From contig CAVVQM010000007.1 in NCBI GenBank assembly GCA_963750395.1, positions 248,001 through 312,000 of the forward strand: a stretch of 64,000 bases of DNA. The letters are read 5' to 3'. Origin of the DNA: JADJPO01 sp963750395 (lineage in GTDB: Bacteria; Actinomycetota; Actinomycetes; Actinomycetales; Kineosporiaceae). The translations under genes were made by a program, and so were the position numbers. This document shows positions 1 to 9,043 of this stretch, piece after piece. The notes below the pieces were generated by a model. That model was given only the letters and a program-made list of their open reading frames with translations, was not told where the DNA came from and ran no database searches. Each line of letters opens with the position of its first letter. Positions within the stretch are counted from its first letter, which is position 1.

Positions 1-903
1 CAGCGGGTGCTCCAGCGGGCAGGGGAAACCGCGAACGATCACCTCGAGCAGCTCGGTCATCCCGAGCGGCGTGGTGGCCACCAGAGGGATGACGGGGTGG
101 AACGAGCCGCGGGCGACCGCGGTCTCCAGATCGCTGATCAGGGTGTCCATGCCGACGGACTGGCCGGAGAGCCAGCGCTCCAGCAGGGTGTCGTCCTCCG
201 ACTCCTGGATGATCCCCTCGATCAGCCGGGCCCGGAGCTCCTCGACGGCCTTGATCTGTTCCTCGTCGGCGGGTCGCTCCACGCGGTCCGGGCCCGAGTA
301 GTCCGCGACGGTCTGTGACAGCAGGCCGAGCAGCCCGGCCGGGGTCTCGGCGCTGTCGTGCGAGGACCCGTCCAGGACCGGCACGTAGAGGGGCTGGATG
401 CCGTCGCCGAAGTTCCGCCGGCAGATGGCCAATGCCTCCTCGACGTCGGCCCGTTGCTGGTCGATGTGGGTCAGCACGACGGCGCGCGGCATGCCCACGG
501 CGGCGCACTCCTCCCACAGCAGGCGGGTCACCCCGTCCACACCGGCCACGGCCGAGACCACGAACAGGGCGGCGTCCGCGGCGCGCAGTCCGGCCCGCAC
601 CTCACCGACGAAGTCGGCGTGGCCAGGGGTGTCGATGATGTTGATCTTGACGTCCCCGTGATGGGTCGAGGCCACCGAGAGCGCGACGGAGCGGCCCACG
701 CGGTGCTCGACGACCTCGTGGTCGCACACCGTCGAGGCATCCTCGACACGTCCGGCCCGGCTGATCGCCCCGGTGGCCAGCAACAGCGACTCGGCCAGAG
801 TGGTCTTGCCCGATGACGCGTGACCGACCAGGACCACGTTGCGGATCCGATCCGGCCCGGCGGGTGGGGCCTCACGTGCGTTCGCGCTGCCGTTGCCGGT
901 CAT
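1..903 (-). CDS. EF-G-like translation factor GTPase (EF-G2 type), C-terminus cut by window edge
   Basis: The 301 visible codons are the N-terminal GTPase part of an elongation factor G paralogue. G1/P-loop GHASSGKT lies at residues 27-34 and G3 DTPGH at 91-95. The G4 position reads THID instead of the canonical NKxD, a departure I associate with the actinobacterial EF-G2 group rather than with true EF-G (known from the family, not tested here). The ATG at 901-903 follows a strong AGGAGG four bases upstream. Next to pgsA on the opposite strand, it matches a conserved actinobacterial neighbourhood. The family lacks a firm function; ribosome-associated GTPase activity is inferred. Domains II-V lie outside the window. 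Confidence 0.85.
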   Translation of the reverse strand, partial: MTGNGSANAREAPPAGPDRIRNVVLVGHASSGKTTLAESLLLATGAISRAGRVEDASTVCDHEVVEHRVGRSVALSVASTHHGDVKINIIDTPGHADFVGEVRAGLRAADAALFVVSAVAGVDGVTRLLWEECAAVGMPRAVVLTHIDQQRADVEEALAICRRNFGDGIQPLYVPVLDGSSHDSAETPAGLLGLLSQTVADYSGPDRVERPADEEQIKAVEELRARLIEGIIQESEDDTLLERWLSGQSVGMDTLISDLETAVARGSFHPVIPLVATTPLGMTELLEVIVRGFPCPLEHPL

Positions 904-933
904 GTGACCTCCTCATCGAGCGGATGACCGAGT

Positions 934-957
934 CCGGTAGGGACCATGCCCTACCGG
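934..957. repeat. Perfect 9-bp inverted repeat upstream of the EF-G2-like gene
   Basis: CCGGTAGGG at 934-942 and CCCTACCGG at 949-957 form a perfect inverted repeat around a 6-nt centre. A further copy of the half-site, CCTACCGGGA (seen at 950-959), occurs at 966-975, 16 bp along. The array starts 31 bp from the EF-G2-like start codon. It could be an operator or an mRNA hairpin; there is no T tract to suggest a terminator. Confidence 0.5.
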
Positions 958-1097
958 GATACAGGCCTACCGGGAGATCCTGCCCATCTGAGGGACCTAG
1001 GTCGAGCCCCGGACGACGACTGCATGCTCCGCGCGCCGTGGGACGGCGCCGCGTGGGCCCGCGCTCCGGTGTGGCTCCGCGGAGGACGCCGGGTCGA

Positions 1098-1103
1098 TAG
1101 AGT
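1098..1103 (+). promoter_or_regulatory. Putative -10 hexamer for pgsA
   Basis: TAGAGT fits the TANNNT -10 pattern. It ends 9 nt before the pgsA ATG, so the transcript would have almost no leader. No clear -35 is seen. Confidence 0.4.
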
Positions 1104-1112
1104 TCCCTCGCC

Positions 1113-1784
1113 ATGCTGAACCGCTTCGCCCGCGCCCTGTTCACCCGGTTGCTGACCCCGGTCGCCCGGGCGCTCCTCGCCCTGGGGATCAGCCCCGACG
1201 TGGTCACCGTGGTCGGCACGATCGGCGTCTGCTTCGGGGCGCTGGCCTTCTACCCTCGCGGCGAGTTCCTCTGGGGAACGCTGGTGATCACCGCCTTCGT
1301 CTTCTCCGACACCGTCGACGGGATCATGGCGCGGGCGTCGCAACGATCCGGCAACTGGGGCGCCTTCCTGGACTCCACCCTCGATCGGATCGGTGACGCC
1401 GCGGTCTTCGGCGGACTGGTGCTGTACTACGGCGGTCCGGCCGCGCGGGACGCGCTCGCCGCCGGAGAGATCGACCGGCCGGCGATGATGTGGCTCGCCC
1501 TGGCCTGCCTCGTGCTCGGCAGCATCGTCTCCTACGCCAGGGCCCGGGCCGAGGGTCTCGGGATGACCGCGGACGTGGGCATCGCCGAGCGTGCGGATCG
1601 CCTGGTCGCCGTGCTGCTCGCCGTCGGTTTCGTCGGGCTCGGCTGGAAGACGGGGTTCGGGCTGCCCGAGGTCGCCCTGCTCGTGGTGCTCGCGCTGCTC
1701 GCGGTGGCCAGCGCGGTGACCGTCGTCCAGCGGATGCTGGTCGTGCGTCGTCAGGCGCTGGGTTACCGTGTCAGCGATGAGTGA
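1113..1784 (+). CDS. pgsA: Phosphatidylinositol phosphate synthase (CDP-alcohol phosphatidyltransferase)
   Basis: This 223-aa multi-pass membrane enzyme carries the CDP-alcohol phosphotransferase signature D-x2-D-G-x2-A-R-x8-G-x3-D-x3-D, with D66, D69, D87 and D91 as the metal-binding aspartates. In actinobacteria the enzyme at this locus joins CDP-diacylglycerol to inositol-1-phosphate, giving PI-phosphate, the precursor of PI and PI-mannosides. The assignment to PIP rather than PG synthase rests on the following acyltransferase and pimA genes. The next gene starts inside its 3' end, so translation is probably coupled. Confidence 0.88.
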   Translation: MLNRFARALFTRLLTPVARALLALGISPDVVTVVGTIGVCFGALAFYPRGEFLWGTLVITAFVFSDTVDGIMARASQRSGNWGAFLDSTLDRIGDAAVFGGLVLYYGGPAARDALAAGEIDRPAMMWLALACLVLGSIVSYARARAEGLGMTADVGIAERADRLVAVLLAVGFVGLGWKTGFGLPEVALLVVLALLAVASAVTVVQRMLVVRRQALGYRVSDE

Positions 1785-2752
1785 ACGGATCAGCGCCCTC
1801 GCCCTGTTGCTTGGGTGGCGCCTGGTCAGATCGCTGCCGGAACGGGTCGCCTACCTGGTGTTCTCGCTCGTGGCGCAGGTGCTCTGGCTCGCGCCAGGTG
1901 CCCGGCGCCCGTCAGCTCGAGGACAATCTGGCGCGGGTGATGCCCGACGCCTCCGCGATGCGGCTCAAGGCGCTGACGCGCAAGGGCCTGCACTCCTACA
2001 TGCGCTACTACTGCGACGTCTTCCGGCTCAGTACCTGGTCGCCGGAGCGGATCATGGCCACCTGCCGGGCCGAGGGCGACGAGGCGGTGCGGGCCTCGCT
2101 CGCCGAGGGGCGAGGCGTGGTCGCCGCGCTGAGCCACAGCGGCAACTGGGACCACGCGGGCGCCTGGTCGACGGTGGCCCTGGCTCCGGTCACCACCGTG
2201 GCGGAGCGACTGCACCCGGAGGAGATCTACCAGCGCTTCCTCACCGCCCGCGAGGAACTCGGCATGGAGATCATCCCGCTGCACTCCGCGGAGCAGAACA
2301 CCTTCGGCCTGCTGGTACGGCGGCTGCGCAAGGGCGGCTTCGTGCCGTTGCTGGCCGACCGCGACCTGAGCGCCACCGGGGTGCCGGTGACCCTGTTCGG
2401 CGAGACCGCGCGGATGGCGGCCGGGCCGGCGTCGCTGGCTCTGCTGACCGGCGCCGCCCTGCACCCGATCTCCATCCACAACGAGCGGCTTCCGATCGGT
2501 GCGCCCGCCCGGTGGGGCACCGTCGTCCACTTCCACCCCGAGGTACCCGCCCCCGCCGAGGGCAGCCGTGCCGAGCGGATCGCCGCGATGACCCAGGCCT
2601 GCGCGGACGCTCTGGCCGCGGGAATCCGCGCCCACCCGGAGGACTGGCACATGCTGCAACAGGTATTCGTCGAGGACCTCATCCCGATGGCGCCCGCGCC
2701 CTCGCAGGACCTGGGGCCCGGACGGTTCCCGGGGCAGGCCAGGGCCTCCTGA
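1768..2752 (+). CDS. Phosphatidylinositol mannoside acyltransferase, one frameshift
   Basis: The product belongs to the lauroyl/myristoyl acyltransferase (HtrB/PatA-like) family, and its place between pgsA and pimA points to the enzyme that acylates PI-mannosides at the membrane. The catalytic H-x4-D motif reads HSGNWD (codons at 2135-2152). The first 45 codons run from GTG 1768 (or ATG 1777), overlapping pgsA. The reading frame then moves by +1 near 1893-1900 and continues uninterrupted to the TGA at 2750-2752, giving about 327 aa, the usual family length. The break looks like one extra C in the GCGCCAGG stretch. A sequencing error is likelier than inactivation because the rest is intact. 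Confidence 0.82.
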
Positions 2753-2783
2753 GCCGGCCCCGGTCCTCACCCAGGACGTAGTC

Positions 2784-3941
2784 GTGCGTGTCGGACTGGT
2801 CTGTCCCTATTCCTTCGACGTGCCCGGCGGCGTCCAGTCCCACGTGCGCGACCTGGCCGAGCACCTGATCGGAGGTGGTCACGAGGTGAGCGTGCTGGCC
2901 CCCGCTGACACCGAGACCGCCGTCCCCGACTACCTGGCGGCCGCCGGTCGCGCCGTCCCGGTCAAGTACAACGGCTCGGTGGCCCGGCTCACCTTCGGAC
3001 CGATGAGTGCCTCCCGCGTCCGGCGCTGGATCGCCGATGGTGACTTCGACGTGCTCCACCTGCACGAGCCGGTGACCCCGTCGTTGTCCATCCTGGCCCT
3101 GTGGCTCGCCACCGGTCCGATCGTGGCGACCTACCACACGGCCATGGTGCGGTCGCGGGCCATGCAGGCGGTCCAACCGATGCTGCGGCCGACCCTGGAG
3201 AAGATCAACGCCCGGATCGCCGTCTCCGACGAGGCCCGGCGGACCCTGGTGCAGCACTTCGGCGGCGACGCCGTGGTGATCCCGAACGGGGTCGACGTGG
3301 ACGCCTTCGCCACGGCGCGGATCAACCCCGACTGGCGAGGCAGCCCGGACCGCCCCACGATCGCGATCGTGGGCCGGCTGGACGAGCCGCGCAAGGGTCT
3401 GCCGGTCCTGCTCGCGGCGCTGCCGATGATCCTGCGCGTCCACCCCGGGCTGCGGGTTCTCGCCCTCGGCCGGGGGCAGGCCCGCCAGGTGCTGGCCGAT
3501 TGGCCCCCGGCGGTGCAGCGCGCCGTCGAACTGCTCGGGGGCCTGGACGACGCCGCGAAGGCGTCGATGCTCCGCTCGGTCGACCTGTACGTGGCCCCGC
3601 ACACCCGCGGGGAGAGCTTCGGCATCGTGCTGGTCGAGGCGATGAGCGCCGGGACGCCGGTCGTGGCCGCCGATCTCAGCGCCTTCCGCCGGGTGCTGGA
3701 GGAGGGGGAGTACGGCGTCCTGGTACCGGTCGGCGACCCCGACGCCCTGGCCGGGTCGGTGATCTCGCTGCTGGCCGACCCTGAACGTCGCCGCCGGCTG
3801 AGCGAACGGGCCAGCCGCGCGGCCCGGCACTACGACTGGTCCCGGGTCGGGGCGCAGGTGGAATCGGTGTACGAGACCGTTCGGTCGGGGTTGCCCGACT
3901 CCGACGGGCCCGGCGCCCGGGTGCGGGTCGGCACACAGTGA
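2784..3941 (+). CDS. pimA: GDP-mannose:PI alpha-mannosyltransferase
   Basis: A GT4-family, GT-B-fold glycosyltransferase of 385 aa. The N-terminal acceptor domain has the PimA-like GGVQSH motif near residue 16, and the donor domain has the E-x7-E motif (ESFGIVLVE). PimA adds the first mannose to PI at the inner face of the membrane. The start is GTG 2784, giving VRVGLVCPYSFDVPGG, the standard N-terminus. It lies 31 bp after the acyltransferase, and its stop overlaps the next start in GTGA. Confidence 0.9.
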   Translation: MRVGLVCPYSFDVPGGVQSHVRDLAEHLIGGGHEVSVLAPADTETAVPDYLAAAGRAVPVKYNGSVARLTFGPMSASRVRRWIADGDFDVLHLHEPVTPSLSILALWLATGPIVATYHTAMVRSRAMQAVQPMLRPTLEKINARIAVSDEARRTLVQHFGGDAVVIPNGVDVDAFATARINPDWRGSPDRPTIAIVGRLDEPRKGLPVLLAALPMILRVHPGLRVLALGRGQARQVLADWPPAVQRAVELLGGLDDAAKASMLRSVDLYVAPHTRGESFGIVLVEAMSAGTPVVAADLSAFRRVLEEGEYGVLVPVGDPDALAGSVISLLADPERRRRLSERASRAARHYDWSRVGAQVESVYETVRSGLPDSDGPGARVRVGTQ

Positions 3942-4546
3942 GCATGATCTCCGACCCCGAGGCCTACGTGATCGGCGTGTGGTCGCTGTCACTCGTGCTG
4001 GTGGCACTGGCCCTCGCCTGGTACCTGAGCCACTCGGCGGCCCGGCTCGACCGGCTGCACCAGAAGGTGGAGGTGGCCAGGACTGCCCTCGACGTCCAAC
4101 TGGTGCGCCGGTCGGCGGCGGCGATCGAGGCGGCGGCGTTCCTGGATCCGGCCAGCGCCCTGGTGGTGAGCGACGCGGCGACCCGGGCCATGGCCGCCGC
4201 CGAACGCGCCGACACCGCTCAGGCCCGGGCCACTCGTGACCCGCTGGAGGTGCCCGCGGAACTGGAGTCGCTCGAGAACACCCTGACCCGGGCTCTGGAG
4301 GTCGCCTTCGTCGCCGGGCCCCCCGACCCGCAGGACCCGTTCGCCACGGACTCCTGCCGGATCCTGGGCGAGGCCTGCAGGCGCGTCCAACTGGCCCGGC
4401 GTCTGCACAACGACGCCGTGGCACAGGCTCTGCGGGTGCGGCGCAAGCCCGTGGTGCGCTGGGCCCGGCTGGCCGGGCATGCCCCGATGCCCCAGATGAT
4501 CGAGTTCGACGACACGACGCCGCCGCGGCTGATCGACCTGGACTGA
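3938..4546 (+). CDS. Membrane-anchored protein of unknown function downstream of pimA
   Basis: A 202-aa protein with one N-terminal transmembrane helix (about residues 11-30) followed by a long alpha-helical cytoplasmic or wall-facing part rich in Ala, Arg and Glu. It resembles the LemA-like proteins found after pimA in many actinobacteria, but I see no catalytic motif. The GTG start overlaps the pimA stop by 4 bp, so it is translationally coupled to PIM synthesis. A role in that pathway is inferred from position only. Confidence 0.7.
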   Translation: MSMISDPEAYVIGVWSLSLVLVALALAWYLSHSAARLDRLHQKVEVARTALDVQLVRRSAAAIEAAAFLDPASALVVSDAATRAMAAAERADTAQARATRDPLEVPAELESLENTLTRALEVAFVAGPPDPQDPFATDSCRILGEACRRVQLARRLHNDAVAQALRVRRKPVVRWARLAGHAPMPQMIEFDDTTPPRLIDLD

Positions 4547-4571
4547 CGCCGCTGCCGGGCCCCGGCCGTGA

Positions 4572-6027
4572 TCACGCCGGGGCGTCGGCCACCAGGGCCG
4601 CGGCCAGGGCGCGCGCGACGTCGTCCGCGCGGCGCTCGGGCAGGTTGGCGCACCCGAGCACCAGCCCCGGCGCTGCCCGGCGCTGTGCGGCACCGGGACA
4701 GGCCGAGGACGGCGAGGCCGGCGGCGGCACAGCGGCGGAGCACGGTCGTCCTCGTCGCTCGACTCGGGCAGCAGCCACAGCACGTGCAGGCCGGCGTCCA
4801 TCGCCTCGGCCGGGCGGCCCGGCGTGTGCCGCTCCAGTGCGTCGAGAAGCGCCTGGCGGCGGCGCTGATAGTGCCGGCGCATCCGGCGCAGGTGGCGGTC
4901 GTAGGCTCCGGAGGTGACCAGGTCGGCCAGCGCCAGCTGGTCGAGCAGCGGGGCCAGACCGGTGCCGATCCGCCGCTCGGCCAGGGTTTCCTGCAGCCCG
5001 GGGGGTACCACGAGCCAGCCCAGATGCAGCGAGGGCGAGAGCGTCTTGCTGACCGATCCCAGATAGACGACGCGGTCCGGCCCGAGGGAGGCCATCGCGC
5101 CCACGGGGTGGCGGTCGTAGCGGAACTCGGCGTCGTAGTCGTCCTCGACGATCCAGACGCCGCGGGCGTGCGCCCAGTCGAGCAGCGCGCGGCGACGATC
5201 GGCCGACATCGCCACGCCGGTGGGGAACTGGTGGGTCGGCATGGTGAACACCGCGGCGACCGGTGCCCGCCGGTCCTGTCCGATGAGGTGCTCCGTCTGC
5301 AGGCCCTCGGCGTCCACGCCGATCGGGACCACGTCCAACCCGTGCCGCCGGGCGATCTCGCGCAACCGGGGCCAGCTCGGGTCCTCCACCGCGACCCGCT
5401 CGGCTCCGCCGACCCGCAGGTGGCGCACAGAGCTCGTCGACGGCGCTGGCGACGCCCTGGGTGATCAGCACCCGGTCGGGCGGGGACGTCGATCGCGCGC
5501 ACCCGGCGCAGGTAGCCGGCCATCGTGGCGCGCACCCGCAGGCTGCCGAGCGGGTCCGGATAGACCCAGCTCCTCGGCGGTGGCGGTGGTCAGGGCCCTG
5601 GTGAGCGCTCCCCGCCACAGCGCCCTGGGGAAGGATCTGAGATCGGGCAGTGCGGGGGACAGGTCGATCCCCGGGACCGCGGGACCCCCGGCCGTTGCCG
5701 CCGCGGACCCGGCGGACGCCGTCGCCGCACCCACGGTCCGGTCGGCCGCGGCGGTCGCCGCCACCACGGTGCCGGATCCGACCCGGGCGGTCAGGTATCC
5801 CTCGGCGGTGAGCTGGTCGTAGGCCTCGGTGATCACCCAGCGGGACACCCCAGCTGCTCGGCCAGCCCGCGTGAGGGCGGCAGGCGGTCCCCGGGCCGCA
5901 GCCGGCCGGTGTTGATCTCGGAGCGGACCAGGGCGGCGAGCTGGGCGTGGGCCGGGCCCGCGCCGTCCCGCGGTCCCGTCCAGGGCAGGAGCAGGCCGGT
6001 CGCTCGATTGGTCTGGCGATCAGTCAT
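4572..6027 (-). CDS. pdxR: MocR/PdxR-type GntR regulator with aminotransferase-like domain, about six frameshifts
   Basis: The N-terminus is a GntR winged helix (ATG 6025-6027, continuing through GDRLPPSRGLAEQLG). The C-terminal part is a fold-type I PLP aminotransferase-like domain including the Lys-bearing region YLGSVSKTLSPSLHLGW. Such proteins sense PLP and control pdxST, which is divergent from this gene with 46 bp between starts. The frame breaks near 5845 (one G missing in a G run), 5570, 5482 and 5433, and twice between about 4680 and 4760 (extra bases). Each side of every break continues the same family alignment. Loss of function is possible but error is more likely, as hisS and aspS show the same pattern. 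Confidence 0.82.
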
Positions 6028-6029
6028 CG

Positions 6030-6067
6030 AAGTGGACTGTACCGCCGGTCCGATCGCGTTCTACCGT
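6030..6067 (+). promoter_or_regulatory. pdxST promoter with PdxR-like site
   Basis: AAGTGGACT at 6030-6038 resembles the PdxR site I recall from Corynebacterium (AAAGTGGWCTA-like). It is followed by a -10 hexamer TACCGT at 6062-6067, which ends 6 nt before the pdxS ATG. Transcription would start at or next to the ATG, giving a leaderless mRNA. The site lies just upstream of the expected -35 position, as suits an activator. Confidence 0.5.
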
Positions 6068-6073
6068 CGTGCC

Positions 6074-7012
6074 ATGAGCAACCAGAACGACCAGACTCCC
6101 CCGAGTCCCCTGGCCGAACATGTGCCCGCCCGCCTCACCGGGACCGCGCGGGTCAAGCGCGGCATGGCCGAGATGCTCAAGGGCGGCGTGATCATGGACG
6201 TGGTCACCCCCGAGCAGGCCAAGATCGCCGAGGACGCCGGGGCCGTCGCGGTGATGGCGCTCGAGCGCGTGCCCGCCGACATCCGCGCACAGGGCGGCGT
6301 GGCGCGGATGAGCGACCCGGACATGATCGAGAGCATCATCGGGGCCGTCTCCATCCCGGTGATGGCCAAGGCCCGGATCGGCCACTTCGTCGAGGCCCGG
6401 GTGCTGGCCGCGCTCGGCGTCGACTACATCGATGAATCCGAGGTGCTCACCCCCGCCGACTACGCCCATCACGTCGACAAGTGGGCCTTCACGGTGCCGT
6501 TCGTGTGCGGGGCGACCAATCTCGGCGAGGCCCTGCGCCGGATCACCGAGGGCGCGGCCATGATCCGTTCCAAGGGCGAGGCGGGAACGGGTGACGTGTC
6601 CAACGCGACCACCCACATGCGCTCGATCATCGGCGAGATCCGCAGGCTGACCTCGATGAGCCACGACGAGCTGTTCGTGGCCGCCAAGGAACTGCAGGCG
6701 CCCTACGACCTGGTCGCCGAGGTGGCCGAGCGGGGTTCGCTGCCCGTGGTCCTGTTCACCGCCGGCGGCATCGCCACCCCCGCCGACGCGGCGATGATGA
6801 TGGAGCTCGGCGCGGACGGCGTGTTCGTCGGCTCGGGCATCTTCAAGTCGGGCAATCCGGCCGCGAGGGCGGCCGCGATCGTCAAGGCGACCACGTTCCA
6901 CGACGACCCCGACGTGATCGCCAAGGCCTCGCGGGGACTCGGGGAGGCGATGGTGGGCATCAACGTCGACGACATCCCGGCGCCGCACCGGCTGGCCGAG
7001 CGCGGCTGGTGA
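6074..7012 (+). CDS. pdxS: Pyridoxal 5'-phosphate synthase lyase subunit
   Basis: This 312-aa TIM-barrel subunit of PLP synthase combines ribose 5-phosphate, glyceraldehyde 3-phosphate and ammonia from PdxT. The active-site lysine regions VMAKARIGH and MIRSKGEAGTGD (Lys81 and Lys149 in Bacillus numbering) are both present, as is the C-terminal phosphate-binding FVGSGIFKSGNP. The open frame extends upstream to 5909, but ATG 6074 was chosen because it matches the family N-terminus and sits 6 nt behind a -10 hexamer. Divergent from pdxR; pdxT follows after 60 bp. Confidence 0.95.
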   Translation: MSNQNDQTPPSPLAEHVPARLTGTARVKRGMAEMLKGGVIMDVVTPEQAKIAEDAGAVAVMALERVPADIRAQGGVARMSDPDMIESIIGAVSIPVMAKARIGHFVEARVLAALGVDYIDESEVLTPADYAHHVDKWAFTVPFVCGATNLGEALRRITEGAAMIRSKGEAGTGDVSNATTHMRSIIGEIRRLTSMSHDELFVAAKELQAPYDLVAEVAERGSLPVVLFTAGGIATPADAAMMMELGADGVFVGSGIFKSGNPAARAAAIVKATTFHDDPDVIAKASRGLGEAMVGINVDDIPAPHRLAERGW

Positions 7013-7058
7013 GGCGGCCGGCACCGCCGGGGGTGACCACGCGGACGTAGCGGCGGCC

Positions 7059-7064
7059 TAGTCT
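7059..7064 (+). promoter_or_regulatory. Putative -10 hexamer for pdxT
   Basis: TAGTCT ends 8 nt before the pdxT GTG at 7073, suggesting a second, leaderless start between pdxS and pdxT. A -35 element is not obvious. Confidence 0.4.
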
Positions 7065-7072
7065 TGGCGGCC

Positions 7073-7690
7073 GTGTCCACGACCATCGGCGTCCTCGCCG
7101 TCCAGGGCGACGTGCGGGAGCACCTCGCCGCGTTGTCCCGCGCGGGGGTCCGCGCGATCCGGGTTCGCCGCCCCCGGGAGCTGGACGAGGCCGACGCCCT
7201 GGTCGTCCCGGGTGGGGAGTCGACCACGATCGACAAGCTGACCCGCACCTTCGGACTGCGCGAGCCGATCCGGACGCGGCTGGCGGCCGGCATGGGCGTC
7301 TACGGCTCCTGCGCCGGGATGATCATGCTCGCGGACCGGGTGCTGGACGCAGCCCCCGGGCAGCAGACCTTCGGCGGGATCGACATGACCGTGCGCCGGA
7401 ACGCCTTCGGCCGGCAGGTGGACAGCTTCGAGGCGGACCTGGCGCTGACCGGCCTGCACGGAGGTCCGTTGCGGGCCGTCTTCATCCGCGCCCCCTGGGT
7501 GGAGGAGGTCGGTGCCGGGGTCGAGATCCTCGCCCGCGTGGCCGACGGGCCGGCCGCCGGTAGGATCGTCGCGGTGCGGCAGGGGAACCTGCTCGCGACG
7601 TCGTTCCATCCCGAGATCACCGGGGATGCCCGCGTGCACCGGCTCTTCGTCGACATGGTCGCCTCGCATCCTCGCCAGGAAGGAAGCTGA
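7073..7690 (+). CDS. pdxT: Pyridoxal 5'-phosphate synthase glutaminase subunit
   Basis: A class I glutaminase of 205 aa that releases ammonia for PdxS. The triad is visible: the nucleophile Cys in GSCAGM and the His and Glu in FHPEITGD; GGEST binds glutamine. GTG 7073 is preferred over TTG 7064 because it gives the standard VSTTIGVLAVQGDVREH start and has a -10-like hexamer just upstream. The stop codon abuts the yebC ATG with no gap, so yebC is co-transcribed. Confidence 0.93.
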   Translation: MSTTIGVLAVQGDVREHLAALSRAGVRAIRVRRPRELDEADALVVPGGESTTIDKLTRTFGLREPIRTRLAAGMGVYGSCAGMIMLADRVLDAAPGQQTFGGIDMTVRRNAFGRQVDSFEADLALTGLHGGPLRAVFIRAPWVEEVGAGVEILARVADGPAAGRIVAVRQGNLLATSFHPEITGDARVHRLFVDMVASHPRQEGS

Positions 7691-8449
7691 ATGTCCGGCC
7701 ACTCCAAGTGGGCCACCACGAAGCACAAGAAGGCCGCCCTCGACGCCAAGCGCGGCAAGATGTTCGCCAAGTTGATCAAGAACATCGAGGTGGCCGCCAG
7801 GACCGGTGGGGGAGACCCCTCGGGCAACCCGACCCTGTACGACGCGATCCAGAAGGCCAAGAAGTCCTCGGTCCCGAACGAGAACATCGACCGCGCGGTC
7901 AAGCGCGGTTCCGGAGCCGAGGACGGCGGCGCCGACTACCAGACGATCATGTACGAGGGGTACGGCACCAGCGGCGTCGCGTTGCTCGTCGAGTGTCTGA
8001 CCGACAACCGGAACCGAGCCGCCGCCGAGGTGCGCACCGCGCTGACCCGCAACGGCGGCACGCTGGCCGACCCGGGCAGCGTCTCCTACCTGTTCACCCG
8101 CAAGGGCGTGATCGTGGTGCCCAAGGGTGAGGACGCGGCGCTGACCGAGGACGACCTGCTGCTCGCCGTCCTGGACGCCGGCGCCGAGGAGGTCAATGAC
8201 CTCGGCGAGGCCTTCGAGGTGATCAGCGAGGCGACCGACCTGGTCGCCGTCCGGACCGCCCTGCAGGATGCCGGGATCGACTACGACTCGGCCGAGGCCG
8301 AGTTCGTGCCCAGCACCCAGATCGAACTGGACGAGGAGGGTGCCCGCAAGATCTTCCGACTGATCGACGCCCTCGAGGACAGCGACGACGTGCAGAACGT
8401 GTACGCGAACTTCGACGTGTCGCAGGAGGTCATGGCCGCCGTCGGCTGA
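7691..8449 (+). CDS. yebC: YebC/PmpR family transcription or translation factor
   Basis: The 252-aa protein shows the family start MSGHSKWATTKHKKAALDAKRGK and the full three-domain length. YebC proteins were described as DNA-binding regulators; recent work on some members points to help at ribosome stalls. GGAAGGAAG precedes the ATG. ruvC starts 12 bp downstream, an old actinobacterial pairing. Confidence 0.93.
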   Translation: MSGHSKWATTKHKKAALDAKRGKMFAKLIKNIEVAARTGGGDPSGNPTLYDAIQKAKKSSVPNENIDRAVKRGSGAEDGGADYQTIMYEGYGTSGVALLVECLTDNRNRAAAEVRTALTRNGGTLADPGSVSYLFTRKGVIVVPKGEDAALTEDDLLLAVLDAGAEEVNDLGEAFEVISEATDLVAVRTALQDAGIDYDSAEAEFVPSTQIELDEEGARKIFRLIDALEDSDDVQNVYANFDVSQEVMAAVG

Positions 8450-8461
8450 CACGCTCGCGGT

Positions 8462-9043
8462 ATGCGCGTGCTCGGTGTCGACCCCGGCCTGACCCGTTGC
8501 GGTCTGGGCGTGGTCGACGGCCTGCCCGGGCGGCGGGCCCGGTTGGTCGCGGTGGACGTCGTCCGCACCCCCAGCGACGCCGACCTGGCGCGGCGGCTGT
8601 TCGAGATCGCCGAGGCGGTCGGCGGCTGGCTGGACCAGACCCGTCCGGACGTCGTCGCGGTCGAGCGGGTGTTCAGCCAGCACAACGTGCGCACCGTGAT
8701 GGGGACCGCGCAGGCGGCGGGGGTGGCCATCCTCGCCGCCGCCCAGCGCGACATCCCGGTCGCTGTGCACACCCCGAGCGAGGTCAAGGCGGCGGTCACC
8801 GGGTCGGGCCGGGCCGGCAAGGGACAGGTCGCCACCATGGTCACCCGGATCCTCACCCTGCCCCAGGCTCCGCGTCCCGCCGACGCCGCCGACGCCCTGG
8901 CGCTGGCCATCTGCCATCTCTGGCGCGGCTCGGCCTCCGCCGATCTGCACCTGGCCGCGACCACCGCCGAGCCGGCCGCCGCTCGCACGGCCGCTCAGCG
9001 TCGCTGGGTGGAGGCAGAGACCTCAGCCCGGCGCCGCGGTTGA
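8462..9043 (+). CDS. ruvC: Holliday junction resolvase RuvC
   Basis: This 193-aa endonuclease cuts Holliday junctions moved by RuvAB. The acidic catalytic residues are in GVDPGLTR near the N-terminus, VAVERVF (Glu) and RPADAADALALA. Its last 21 bp overlap the end of the convergent antiporter gene. In most actinobacteria ruvA follows directly; here ruvAB lies 2.1 kb away with its own promoter region. Confidence 0.93.
   Translation: MRVLGVDPGLTRCGLGVVDGLPGRRARLVAVDVVRTPSDADLARRLFEIAEAVGGWLDQTRPDVVAVERVFSQHNVRTVMGTAQAAGVAILAAAQRDIPVAVHTPSEVKAAVTGSGRAGKGQVATMVTRILTLPQAPRPADAADALALAICHLWRGSASADLHLAATTAEPAAARTAAQRRWVEAETSARRRG

Noticed and set aside
2679..4424. Long minus-strand open frame opposite pimA
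   Set aside because: Only an antisense shadow: high-GC codon bias leaves long frames open, and its sequence has no family motif.
5909..6073. Upstream start for pdxS at 5909
   Set aside because: It would run through the pdxR coding region and add non-family residues; the -10 hexamer supports 6074.
7058..8950. Long minus-strand open frame opposite pdxT, yebC and ruvC
   Set aside because: Antisense shadow; the plus-strand genes there are clear and complete.
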